Source of the DNA: Brevibacillus panacihumi W25 | GTDB lineage: Bacteria > Bacillota > Bacilli > Brevibacillales > Brevibacillaceae | NCBI RefSeq assembly: GCF_000503775.1 | Contig: NZ_KI629786.1 | Coordinates: forward strand, 62,001-126,000 | Direction of reading: 5' to 3' | DNA: 64,000 nucleotides | In this document: piece after piece, positions 42,674-52,307 of the stretch | Layout of the letters: every line of letters starts with the position of its first letter | Numbering within the stretch: position 1 is the stretch's first letter | Made by a program: the position numbers and the translations under genes | The notes under the pieces: generated by a model | What the model saw: only the letters and a program-made list of their open reading frames with translations | Told to the model about the DNA's origin: nothing | The model's database searches: none

Positions 42674-44508
42674 ATGGCTAATTATGAGTTTGTCAGTAAA
42701 CCCGTAGACAAGATATCCAAACCTAAGCCAAAGCCAGTCACTGAATCTGTTCAACCAATCATCTTGAAGTGACTACGTCAAGATGAACAAGCCCTTACGA
42801 AAGCAGCGGTACACTGCGAAACGCATTTACCAAAGACTTATGGTAGATTATGATTTCACAGGCGGTGAATTAAATATTGGTGCTATGTTAGACAACTACA
42901 GCGTCTCTCTACCAAAAGCATCTCCCGCCAGGGAAGTTTGCTTAAATTGACTAAGTTGAGGTTGATATTCTGCTGTTTGGAAAGCAAGTTACCATCCAGG
43001 TGTTACTTTTTGCGTTGCACGTATAGCCGGAAAATCTTTGTCCAAACGTTCAAAACAGGAAGCACTTTTACACGGTCATGTAAATGCCTTCGTGTTTCTT
43101 GGAGCTGTACCTCAAGCTATTATTTATGACAATTTAAAAACTGTCGTGAAGAAGATTCTGGAGGGGAAAAATAGAGGAGGAGCAAGAGTAGTTATTCGAT
43201 TACGGGCACACTATTTGTTCGAAAGTTACTTCAGTGAATCTTCAAAAGGGAATTAAAAGGGTCAGGTTGAGAACCTTGTTAAAGTAGTCAATCAACAGTT
43301 TTTTTACGCTACTGCCTTCTATATCCTCTTTTATATGAGCTAAATGGTTAGCTATTGGAAAAAGGCGTAACTTATGAAAACACGAAAGTTCTTCGATCAA
43401 CAACTACATTGGCTGAAGCCTATATTGAAGTTCAGGAGCACATGTTGCCACTTCCATCTCAGCCCATAGATTGCTATCGGGTCGTACCGGACAAGAGTAC
43501 ATTCCCTCTCTTTATTTATCTTTGAGCAAAACGCGTACTCCGTACCCGTTTCTTACGCCTCTAAAGGAGTTAGTGTGTCGCGTTTATGCTGATGATCTTG
43601 CGATCTATCATAATGGAGAGCTTATCACTACCTGTAAACGCTGTCTTGAGAAAAAAATAGGTTTTTGACTATGATCATTATCTAGATCTCACGTGGATCC
43701 GAACTGGAAATGTTCTATACACCCAGCACTTGCAGAAGGCAGAATTACCTGATGTTTATGATCGGTGCAAACATCGGTCTGGAAGAATGAAAAACTTTAT
43801 CCGCATTTTCTTAATAAAATGTCCCTGTTTTCCAAAAAAAGTCCCCTATGTTTACCCAGTATAATGACTTATTGCAAAAAAGATTATGGTTCTTTGAATA
43901 CATTATTTCTGCCCAGAATCAAGAAATTCTTTACGGTAATAGCTTGCTGCAATGGAACGTCAAATCCCTTATGAAGAATTCCTTTTGGTTCCTTTGGAAC
44001 AAGAAGTTTTGCAACGAGATACGAATCAAATTGCAACCAGTACGCAAACAGGCAAGGTTTACTGTAAGTACATCAAGAAGGCTGAGAATGTAATCTTTAT
44101 CGGAGATTCGGGCCTAAGAAAACACATTTATCAGTCTCCCTTAGGGTGGAGGCTTTCCTTACACTGTTCAATTCTGAAAACTCGTTAAATTATGTAATAA
44201 GACGATGGAGGCTCAATCAAAGAAGCGTTTACTTCAATTGGTGAAACAGTGGTCAAAAGTCGATCTTGCCATTCTTGAAGAAGTAAGGTTTATTCCTTTA
44301 AAAAACATGAGCGGAACTACTCTTTAATTCTGTGTTGACCGCTACGAAAAAGGAAGAATGATCATACCGAGTAATTGAGACTTCGCAGATTTGAATCAAT
44401 CAGGATGTGCAGATAACGACTGCTTTAGTGGATCGACTTACCCATCGTGCACATATTTTTTTGAAACGAACAGCGACAGTTACCGGTTTAAGCAAAGCCT
44501 AAAACAAT
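42674..44508 (+). pseudogene. IS21-family relic (istA and istB, heavily decayed)
   Basis: Pieces of IstA in several frames: KPLRKQRYTAKRIYQRLMVD near 42,790, FVFLGAVPQAIIYDNLKTVV near 43,090, and ESSKGN*KGQVENLVK near 43,240 (the CNP...EKG-VE motif). Then pieces of IstB: NQIATSTQTGK, VIFIGDSGLRK, DRYEKGRMIIPSN and TALVDRLTHRAHI near 44,410-44,460. Many stops and frameshifts; dead. No gene is seen from 44,509 to 45,010 except a hairpin at 44,903-44,933. Confidence 0.8.
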
Positions 44509-44902
44509 CGTAATCATGAGAAGGTTACCCATCCATCGTGGGAATAATTTTTCCATAGTGGTCAATCTTTTGACTGACATTCATGGAGTTAACTTACTAT
44601 TTACAGCGATTTCAACGGTTAAATTCCTGATCCCTTGGGTAACAAAATTTGAATAGTTTTTCATTGCACGCTCCGTTGAGATTAGCAAGCAATAACTCGG
44701 TTCTCTGTCTTATTTTTGGTCAATTATAATATCCTAAACTCCTTAAATACAAATGTGAAGGTTTAGGCTGCCAGTTGGTACAAATCATTTATAAATTTTT
44801 TGTTTAGAACTTCCGTGAATGTAAATAAAGGCTGTTTAGCATAGAATAATAGATTAGTTAAGTTAACCTAGAAATCCCTTTGGACCCTCCCTAAGTCAAA
44901 AA

Positions 44903-44933
44903 ATAAACCTAGACTAGACTCCTCTAGGTTTAT
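44903..44933 (-). terminator. Probable terminator after the dCMP deaminase gene
   Basis: Perfect 11-bp stem ATAAACCTAGA / TCTAGGTTTAT downstream of the deaminase stop. The U-run on the minus strand is short (TATTTTTTG). Confidence 0.6.
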
Positions 44934-45010
44934 CCTTAACTTCAAATTTTAGAAGAACACAAATTTCATTGGGTAACTTTAAAAAAATAGCATGTAAAAT
45001 AAGCTAATAG

Positions 45011-45517
45011 TTATCGACTTATCAATGCGGAATTTCCGAACTTTTCCATATATTCAACTGGATTTATCACGACTTCTTCGAATAAGGCTATATTTATTTT
45101 TGCTTCCTCTAAAATACTTACTGTCTCCTCTCTTTTTCTATAACTATCTAAGTATACAACTCCAATAATTCCTTTTTTTATTATCACTTTTGCACAATTT
45201 ATACATGGAAAATGTGTAACAAATAAAATACAATCCGCTGCATCTTGTACATCTAATAAACAATTAATCTCTGCGTGTATACTACGAAGACAATGATTAT
45301 CAACCATTAAATGCCCAACTTCATCACAATGTGGATGTCCAGATAATGAAGAATTATAACCCATACTTTTAATACTTTTTTTCTTAGGATCATACAAAAC
45401 TGCTCCTACTTGCGCTCGATCACAAGTAGATAATTGACCGATTCTTATAGCAAACTCCATATTGATTTTAAAACGTTCCTTTAATCTTTCAAAGCTTTTT
45501 ATATCTCTTTGGTTCAT
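45011..45517 (-). CDS. dCMP deaminase-like zinc enzyme (ComEB/CDA family)
   Basis: 168 aa. Zinc motif HAE in RSIHAEINCLLDV and PC-x2-C in THFPCINCAKVIIKKG, with the dCMP-deaminase first motif CDRAQVGAVLYDPKKKSIKS and GYNSSLSGHPHCDEVGHLM. All three zinc ligands and the Glu are present. It converts dCMP, possibly a modified dCMP, to the uridine nucleotide. It lies 2.7 kb upstream of the peptide/nucleotide cluster on the same strand, separated by the IS21 relic, so it may have belonged to that pathway before the insertion. Confidence 0.87.
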   Translation of the reverse strand: MNQRDIKSFERLKERFKINMEFAIRIGQLSTCDRAQVGAVLYDPKKKSIKSMGYNSSLSGHPHCDEVGHLMVDNHCLRSIHAEINCLLDVQDAADCILFVTHFPCINCAKVIIKKGIIGVVYLDSYRKREETVSILEEAKINIALFEEVVINPVEYMEKFGNSALISR

Positions 45518-46442
45518 TTCTTAGCCTCCTCCATTGTTGTTAGTTTATAATAATTATTCTATTTCTTTTAGCTCATAAATCACTGTTGTGAAAATTATTT
45601 AATATCGGATTATGCAATTTACAGATCAATATTTTATAACTTAACACTGGTCTCGTAAATATTTTCGAACAACCATTTTCTACGGTTCAATTCAGAGGAA
45701 AACCTAGTTTGGTTGACGGGAGATAGGTACTACCAATTATTCGAATACCACAGAAACCTAAAAAACTCTCTATGGAGCTCTCAATTCAAGAGAGTCAAAT
45801 CTATTCGTAACTTTCCCAATTTATTTTTGGCAAGTTCATAAATCGTTCATCTAGCATAGCCTTTGAGAGAGCAATGTTTTCATCTCACTTGATATCCCTC
45901 TATAAGATCGTTGGCACACAAAAATGTTATCTTCACGGCTTTATATCCATAATATCTTCCTTGACCATCCCTTCTCTTTTCCTTCCGGTTGAACCTTTCA
46001 CTAACGATAATAATTTTATCTTCATCATGATGAGATTTGGCCATAACATACGTGATAGATTCAAACGGATATATCTTTTGAGTACTATTCTTCTTTAAAA
46101 TCCGAGTAATGCACTAATGTTCATATTACATACCATACATACTTTAGGGTGAGATCTAGATAGATAGGACTATTGAAGTAATAGTGTATTAACTAGGCAT
46201 TAAATAAAATTAATTCGCACCGTTACCTACTTTTCCAAATGTCTTACCCCTAGTCGTTATTGTGTAATGTCCAAAGTTCGGTTACCACGTACCCATTAAT
46301 CCATGCTTAATTTTGCGGAGTAATTCCACGAAGATTTCAAACCTTCTTGGTATAAGACAACGGAGTATTCTTGTTTTCGTAATCCTAATTGAAGGTACGC
46401 CTTGTGACATCTTATTACATTTTTGGACCTGTTCACACAAAC
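45518..46442. other. Gap without a convincing gene
   Basis: AT-rich, with stops in all frames and no ribosome binding site of note. The 74-codon plus-strand frame at 45,874-46,098 has no family features. A small inverted repeat CTCTCAATTCAAGAGAG is near 45,777. Confidence 0.5.
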
Positions 46443-46516
46443 TGTTTGCGGTTTAACCCCTCAAAATTAGAGTCTTTCTCCCTTATTCTCGCATTTTCAT
46501 ATGATTCTTCCTTCTT

Positions 46517-46629
46517 CCCTACTTCAACCACCTTGGAGTCGGAGTCTAGAAAGGAAACCGTCTAGCGTCAAGGAGATCACTTGACCCCAGACGGTTTCCT
46601 TTCTGCTTGTCAGCTAGGTTGAAGTAGGG
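46517..46629. repeat. 113-bp imperfect palindrome
   Basis: Outer arms CCCTACTTCAACC / GGTTGAAGTAGGG and inner arms AGAAAGGAAACCGTCT / AGACGGTTTCCTTTCT enclose a TCAAG-GAGATCA-CTTGA centre. It may be a MITE-like insertion or a strong terminator within the IS. Confidence 0.7.
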
Positions 46630-46653
46630 ATCGTTCTGCAATCCTTTGCCACA

Positions 46654-47583
46654 CTACACTTTCACAACAAATGGTGTAATGCGTTGCAGGGTAAAAGCTT
46701 TACCAAATTCTACAGGTGATAAATCGTACAAGCTTCCGTGAATCCGGCGCTGATTGTAAAAGAGCAGATAGTTTGTCACGGTTTCATAGGCTTCTTGATA
46801 GCTCTGAAATTCATTCCGCTGCAAACATTCTTTCTCCAAAACGCTGTGAAAGGACTCAATGTGAGCGTTTTTGTTTGGCGTCTTTGGAGGAATTCGTTCG
46901 TGAACGGTTCGGAAGCTTTGACAGGCCTCCTCGAATACATGACTAATAAACTGCGGACCGTTATCCGTACGGATAACAGGGGGATTCTCGTTGTCGAATT
47001 GTTGCCGTTTCCACAAAGCTCTTTGAAGAATCTGAGATGCATGTTTTCCTTCGCATGACAAACCAAAATGATAGTCTACGATCGCTCGATCATAGACGTC
47101 AATGAGACTCATCAGGAAAAAGAAACGATGTTCCCCGGCGATAAATCCGTATTTTACGTCCATCTCCCACAATTGATTCGGAGCGGTGATCTCTCGGTTA
47201 TTGGCAAGCCTCCGGGGATGATGACTATTCTTTTTTCGTTGTGGTTGTAAAAGTCCTTCTTCTTTCAGCAGGCGGTACACTTTTTTCTTGTTGATGATCA
47301 ACTGGTGATCTCGCCGCAGGCAGACCGTAAGCTTTCGATAGCCATAAGCAGATTCTTCATCCGCAATCAGTTCCGATATCCATTCTTTAATTTGCTCGTC
47401 ACTGACAGGTTGTCCGTCCGTTGACAATGAATAACCAGGGATCGGCCGCCCTCCATGGTAAACCCGTGGCTTTTGAGAGGCCTTATTTTTCCGATAGTAG
47501 TAGGTTGCTTCAAGGATGCCGACAATACGTAGCACCAATTTGGCTGTATACCCCAGCTGTATCCACTTGTCGGCTATTTCCAC
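46654..47583 (-). CDS. IS3-family transposase OrfB
   Basis: 309 aa. YGYRKLTVCLRRDHQLIINK (HTH_21), LWEMDVKYGFIAGEHRFFFL (first Asp), VIRTDNGPQFISHVFEEACQ (second Asp), NKNAHIESFHSVLEKECLQR (Glu). It begins with a GTG that overlaps the orfA end, so it may be made by translational coupling rather than by slippage. Confidence 0.88.
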   Translation of the reverse strand: MEIADKWIQLGYTAKLVLRIVGILEATYYYRKNKASQKPRVYHGGRPIPGYSLSTDGQPVSDEQIKEWISELIADEESAYGYRKLTVCLRRDHQLIINKKKVYRLLKEEGLLQPQRKKNSHHPRRLANNREITAPNQLWEMDVKYGFIAGEHRFFFLMSLIDVYDRAIVDYHFGLSCEGKHASQILQRALWKRQQFDNENPPVIRTDNGPQFISHVFEEACQSFRTVHERIPPKTPNKNAHIESFHSVLEKECLQRNEFQSYQEAYETVTNYLLFYNQRRIHGSLYDLSPVEFGKAFTLQRITPFVVKV

Positions 47584-47906
47584 TTTGTCCGATAAGCTGG
47601 GTTCACCTTTTTTACAAGATCACGGAGGATCGCGATTTCCAAATCCTTTTCTCCAAGTAGTTTCTTCAGTTGATCATTCTCGGTTTCCAATTCACGAAAT
47701 TCTCCCGGGCTCGGAGTATAACTCGTTACCGCTTTGGCTTCGGCAGGAGTGTTTTTCCAATCCGCATGTTTCGAATCACGTATCCAACGATACAACATTT
47801 TCGCATCGATCCCATGCCGTCTGGCAACTTGGCTTGCATTTCCTGCATCTTGGGCTTCTTGAACCAGCTGTTGTTTAAACTCGATTGGATAGCGTTTTCG
47901 TTGCAT
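47574..47906 (-). CDS. IS3-family transposase OrfA
   Basis: 110 aa from ATG 47,906 (RBS AGAGGGGG). HTH: RYPIEFKQQLVQEAQDAGNA, SQVARRHGIDAKMLYRWIRD; leucine zipper near the C-terminus (LETENDQLKKLLGEKDLEIA). The frame opens further upstream but the ribosome binding site fixes the start. Confidence 0.88.
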   Translation of the reverse strand: MQRKRYPIEFKQQLVQEAQDAGNASQVARRHGIDAKMLYRWIRDSKHADWKNTPAEAKAVTSYTPSPGEFRELETENDQLKKLLGEKDLEIAILRDLVKKVNPAYRTKWK

Positions 47907-48081
47907 AAAAAATCCCCCTCTGTTCTTCTGATACCAGCTTAACAAGATAAGGGGGGTAGACTCAAATCCAATTTTGGGGCTTAAGAGTTTGGAGTACATC
48001 TACAATCAATTGTATACTTACTTTTTTGTTCAATGCCACCTATTGGATTTTCCTTAAGAATACCACTGAATGTCGTTCTAT

Positions 48082-48264
48082 TTAAAAATAGTGTTCGGAA
48101 TCCTTTGTTCTAATGATGTTAGTGGAAAGTTCTCTTTGCTTTATTTCTCGCCATAATTCAACTGTTGGAAGTGTATTCATAATTATTTCGCATAGTTCGT
48201 CAACATGATCACGCATGGCTATATATAGAGCAGCCACCTCATTATCATAATCGTTTAGCCAATT
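48082..48264 (-). other. Gap 47,999-48,477 with a short orphan reading frame
   Basis: A 60-codon open stretch, NWLNDYDNEVAALYIAMRDH and on to TKDSEHYF, with an internal ATG at 48,216 but no ribosome binding site. It has a coding-like composition and may be the C-terminal remnant of a gene lost when the IS inserted. The remaining gap (48,265-48,477) shows nothing more. Confidence 0.35.
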
Positions 48265-48477
48265 TTATATACTAATAGTTTACCAAAGAACAACCTCAAC
48301 CAACATAGACGTCACGATTTTCTAGATGATGAATTCCCCAGGAAAGATAAAAAACTATACCATATGGCAAATGATCCCCTTTTTTTATTTTTCACATACT
48401 TCATTGCGAGTTAATCGAACAACCTTAGATCATCCAAAAAAGGAGTCCCTTTGACTACGGACTCCTTACTCGTAAAT

Positions 48478-50382
48478 TTATTCGTTTAATTCTCTTAACC
48501 TCTCACTAATTACAATCTTAAAATCATCTGTTATCCCGCGATAAGACCTTCTATAAGCTTGAATTGTTTCGACCGTAATCTGCTTATAGTTATAATACGT
48601 TTTGAGCTGCCAAACTAATGCAGGCAAATGTCGGAGCTGGTACTGCTCTTTTGTTTCGGAACATTCTATAAGTGCATTATTGCTTTTGGGTAGATGTTGT
48701 ATGTAAGTCTTAAGTCTACCTACCTCTTTTTTCGAAAGAGTTGCCATAATTGAATATTTACCTACCCTTGTATTAGGATTTGATTCTATTAATTTTTTGG
48801 CAGAGTCTCTAATTTTCTTTTCTAATGTCACGTCAAACTCGTTCCAATCAAACCTTACAAATGACTTTGAAAGAGGTAAGTTTTCTTCAAACCATATCGC
48901 ATCATTTCGTCTTAACCAAGCATACTCTTTTCTATACTTAGTAAGAATTTGATTCCTACTAAACTCAGGGTTTCTCTGCATAAAATTCACAATCGTCTGT
49001 CTATATTGTTTTTTTTGTTGGCTTTCTTCGGAAATTTCACTTGTTGCTGCAATTTCATTCCCTACTATCAGTAGTTTAAATTGCATACTCATGGAATGTT
49101 CTTTAGCCACTTTACGAACGAAATCCACAGAACAGAAAAGTTTTGTGGCAATTCGCCCCAATGTTTCACCTTCCCCTAAGAGGTGTACAACTTGATCTTC
49201 TTTTGCCTTTGAGAAAAAAACATTATTACGATAACGACTCCTCTTAATTACCGAACCCTTTTTCCACTCCATAACATACCCTGCCTGGCAACATTCACAA
49301 ATAAACTGGCCTTTTATTCCCCCTAGCCCATTTTTCGTACGAGCGCATTTATGAATGGTACTTTGCATATACTCAGGGCAATTCTTATTTTTACAAACCC
49401 ACGGACCATTTCCGAACGGAATTTCACTGACGAATGGAACTGGTTTTAATATGAACCTTTCTAGGGAACCAGCTAAAAACTTGATCAGCAACAGGCTAAG
49501 AGGTACATTGACTACCAAAGGATCGGTCTTGTAACCTAAGATTCGTTCGATTGAGTTCCATTTTTTAATATAGTTTATTTCAATACCCATCCTCAAAAAT
49601 TGTTCATGTGTAAAAGCATTAAGAAATTCCTTTATAAAAACTTGCTGTCGTATTTGCTTACCACCAATTTTAAGAAAACCTTTTACATTAAGGTATTCCC
49701 AAAATCTTTGCTTAAATAGCCATAGTTTTATTTCTGTTGAATGAATAAATAAAAACTTCAAATCCATGTGTAATTCTTTTTCAAACTGATCATTCATGTT
49801 GCTACTTTTTCTATACATTATATTATGTCCACTTTTACATCTGCCCAAAATAGGGGTGTACATTAGTTCTGTTCCACAGTCATCACATTGTGTTATTAAG
49901 TCTACAGAATGCTTAAAACAGGTATGGATAAATGCATATTGATGTTCACGATGAATGTATGAAACCCCATAAATTTCCCAATCTTCTTCTATGCATTGAG
50001 GGCAATATTTAATCTCCTCAGATACACTCTTTCCATATTTACTCCCCACCAATTTCCCTACGCAGATTTCCTCTAGCTCTGCTCTATGTAAAATGTCCTT
50101 GAGAATAGAATTAGTACGACTCTCAGAAAGAAAAGGAAGGAAAGTAGGCAACAAAGTATGTTTCTCAATAATAGTCTGGGCTTGTAACTCTTTGCAAAAA
50201 GGAAGTTTTTGTAGCAAAATTTCTAGTGACCTAGGGAATACTGTAAATTTCGATTTGGAACCAAATAACTCAATATTTGTGTCGGTAATTTCTCGATTTA
50301 GTGAGTACATATGATAACGATACAATATACTTCTGAAGTCTTCATTTGGTAATGGGGTTGGAAAAAACATTATGTTCTCCAC
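48478..50382 (-). CDS. TniQ/TnsD-family target-selection protein 2
   Basis: 634 aa from GTG 50,382. N-terminal TniQ: FPTPLPNEDFRSILYRYHMY, then the zinc-finger domain KYCPQCIEEDWEIYGVSYIH, REHQYAFIHTCFKH, CDDCGTEL and a second set CKNKNCPEYM / FICECCQAGY. The C-terminal half is helical with HTH-like regions (LLGEGETLGRIATKLFCSVD). It differs strongly from the first TniQ next to it, suggesting the transposon has two targeting routes, one for glmS and one for another site or for mobile DNA. Confidence 0.85.
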   Translation of the reverse strand: MENIMFFPTPLPNEDFRSILYRYHMYSLNREITDTNIELFGSKSKFTVFPRSLEILLQKLPFCKELQAQTIIEKHTLLPTFLPFLSESRTNSILKDILHRAELEEICVGKLVGSKYGKSVSEEIKYCPQCIEEDWEIYGVSYIHREHQYAFIHTCFKHSVDLITQCDDCGTELMYTPILGRCKSGHNIMYRKSSNMNDQFEKELHMDLKFLFIHSTEIKLWLFKQRFWEYLNVKGFLKIGGKQIRQQVFIKEFLNAFTHEQFLRMGIEINYIKKWNSIERILGYKTDPLVVNVPLSLLLIKFLAGSLERFILKPVPFVSEIPFGNGPWVCKNKNCPEYMQSTIHKCARTKNGLGGIKGQFICECCQAGYVMEWKKGSVIKRSRYRNNVFFSKAKEDQVVHLLGEGETLGRIATKLFCSVDFVRKVAKEHSMSMQFKLLIVGNEIAATSEISEESQQKKQYRQTIVNFMQRNPEFSRNQILTKYRKEYAWLRRNDAIWFEENLPLSKSFVRFDWNEFDVTLEKKIRDSAKKLIESNPNTRVGKYSIMATLSKKEVGRLKTYIQHLPKSNNALIECSETKEQYQLRHLPALVWQLKTYYNYKQITVETIQAYRRSYRGITDDFKIVISERLRELNE

Positions 50383-50399
50383 TCCGTGATCCCCCTTCT

Positions 50400-52244
50400 C
50401 TAATTACTCTCCTGGCTATTAATTATTTCATTAAACCTATCCTGAACTCGTTTACTAAGAGGCTTTTTAAGTCCCGCAGTTTTCTGTAACCTCCATGCTA
50501 TAATCATGTTCCCCCCTTCCCTTATTTGTTTTGCAGTCCATTCTAATCGACGTATCTGAAATTGTTCAGTAGTTTCAATTTGTTCATATAAAAACTCACT
50601 AGCTCTCGGTAATTTATGCAGACATTTTTCTAGTACTACTGGAAGATTATTCTCTATATTTCTTATTGTTGCAGCTACAGTAATTCGTTTAGGTGGGGTA
50701 GCTTCTTTGATCTCGGAAACAGCATGCTGTATCTCCTTTAATATAAATTCGTCCCTCTTTTGCCAGTCTACGATTGTATGTTGTGATTTATATTGATTTC
50801 TTATTTCTTTTCGAATAACTCTACCCAACCAAATACAATCATGCCTGTATAACCAGGTATAATCCTTTCCATTCAAACTCCTAACAGAAATGTTCTTACT
50901 ATTTGCCTCATTGAGTGAATTAAGAAACCGCTTTCGTCGAATAAGTAATTCTTTTTTAGTACCACTTCTATTATTTTTTAAGTCTTTGGAGTGTAAATGG
51001 AAATTTTGTCTTTTAACCGTACCTGGGTCAACACCCAATAAATTAGCTATTTTTCGTAAAGATAAGTCCTGCAGGCTTAGCTCGTTTAACTTTTGATACC
51101 ATGTATGGCCAAAAGATTTTATTCTTCCAATCCTAATTCTTGCATCTTTCGTCTTATCAGGACCACTTCTTGAGTAAATAAACCCACACTCACAACTAAA
51201 AGTGCCGATAGGAATTCCGTCTTTTGAAGATCGTGTTATGGTACATTGCTCAACAACTGGTTTTCCAAAATGTTCTGCAGCTTTGTTGAGGCAAGGCCAT
51301 GGTCCTTCCCCAAATGGGAGGTATTTTTGTTTAATTTGGTGACCATTTATATCTAAGAACAAGTAAAAAAGTAAATGACGTAGTGGATGCCATACCTCAT
51401 AAGGATCTCGCATCATTTTATGAAACCATGAATCATAAGATTTGATATCGCACCCCATTTGCTCAAGGAATTCATCCGTGTAATAGTTTCGAAAATCTTG
51501 CGTTAGCTTAACAAATTTGATCCTCCCAGTAGGGGAAATATATCCTTTATCGCTAAGCACACCTGTGTAACTCGGGATAGACATGATTCCACGTTCATGG
51601 GAATTTAATAACTTTGCAGATTCTTTTGCTAGTAATAACATATAATTCTGCCAGTCTCTTTTAATTTCGATATCCTTACATTTATCAAGTCCAATTTGTA
51701 CTAGTGGGGCAAACATAAATTTCCTATCTGTTGTGGAGTAACGAATATTCGATTCAGTTAACGGAACTTCGTGTATGTGACAAATGTTAACTCCAGGAAT
51801 TTGATGTGCCCGGTGCCAGTATGGTTCCGTATACTTAGCAGTATCTTGGGTATAGCAAACCTTACAGAACTTTAAATATTTCGATGACTTAATTCGACAT
51901 GAAGGCATTCCTAATGTTATATGTACTTCTCCCGATGGCGAACTGCGTACCATGCGCTTGTATATCTCAGTAGATTTCTCCGTGTTTAAAAAAGAAGAAT
52001 AATAGGGGAAAATCGTATGCTTCCTTATAAGAGTTTCAACAGAATACGCATTATGAAGCTGTTCTGATAAATAGTTCAAATTACTAGGTAAGTCTATTGT
52101 TGCGCTTGTAAGTTGATTACCAAACAGGTCTTTTATTGTCTGTTTTTCTGAATTATTACCTGACGTCAGATGATATCTGGCTAGTCCGCTATACAATAAT
52201 TCGTCAGGTAATAATCTTGGGAAATGCGCTAGCAATAGAATCAT
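50400..52244 (-). CDS. tnsD: TniQ/TnsD-family target-selection protein 1 (probable glmS-site TnsD)
   Basis: About 614 aa. TniQ part AHFPRLLPDELLYSGLARYH, zinc finger KFCKVCYTQDTAKYTEPYWH, RAHQIPGVNICHIHEVPL, CSCECGF-like FSCECGFIYSRSG, then helical DNA-binding region LQDLSLRKIANLLGVDPGTV. Length and place directly after tnsC match Tn7 TnsD, which binds the 3' end of glmS. The ATG at 52,244 abuts its ribosome binding site (AAAGGG); a TTG at 52,235 has better spacing. Confidence 0.87.
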   Translation of the reverse strand: MILLLAHFPRLLPDELLYSGLARYHLTSGNNSEKQTIKDLFGNQLTSATIDLPSNLNYLSEQLHNAYSVETLIRKHTIFPYYSSFLNTEKSTEIYKRMVRSSPSGEVHITLGMPSCRIKSSKYLKFCKVCYTQDTAKYTEPYWHRAHQIPGVNICHIHEVPLTESNIRYSTTDRKFMFAPLVQIGLDKCKDIEIKRDWQNYMLLLAKESAKLLNSHERGIMSIPSYTGVLSDKGYISPTGRIKFVKLTQDFRNYYTDEFLEQMGCDIKSYDSWFHKMMRDPYEVWHPLRHLLFYLFLDINGHQIKQKYLPFGEGPWPCLNKAAEHFGKPVVEQCTITRSSKDGIPIGTFSCECGFIYSRSGPDKTKDARIRIGRIKSFGHTWYQKLNELSLQDLSLRKIANLLGVDPGTVKRQNFHLHSKDLKNNRSGTKKELLIRRKRFLNSLNEANSKNISVRSLNGKDYTWLYRHDCIWLGRVIRKEIRNQYKSQHTIVDWQKRDEFILKEIQHAVSEIKEATPPKRITVAATIRNIENNLPVVLEKCLHKLPRASEFLYEQIETTEQFQIRRLEWTAKQIREGGNMIIAWRLQKTAGLKKPLSKRVQDRFNEIINSQESN

Positions 52245-52307
52245 CCCTTTCTTAGATTCTATTACTAGTTTTTCTAATAATGGTCTAGTTTAAAACACAA
52301 TTCATTT

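Larger units (their letters stand above)
46443..47998 (-). mobile_element. IS3-family insertion sequence (second)
   Basis: The inward end sequences TTTAACCCCTCAAAATT...GAGTCT...CCCTTAT (left) and CTTAAGCCCCAAAATTGG...GAGTCTACCCCCCTTAT (right) match as imperfect terminal repeats. Exact outer bases and target duplication are uncertain. It carries orfA and orfB on the minus strand and a long palindrome (46,517-46,629) beyond the orfB stop. Unrelated in sequence to the IS3 at 26.6 kb. Confidence 0.72.

Noticed and set aside
42497-42754. 85-codon minus-strand frame upstream of the QueA-like gene
   Set aside because: It runs antisense across the IS21 relic, has no ribosome binding site and no family features.
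45874-46098. 74-codon frame as a small gene
   Set aside because: No ribosome binding site, no known pattern, and the surrounding gap has lost coding sequence.
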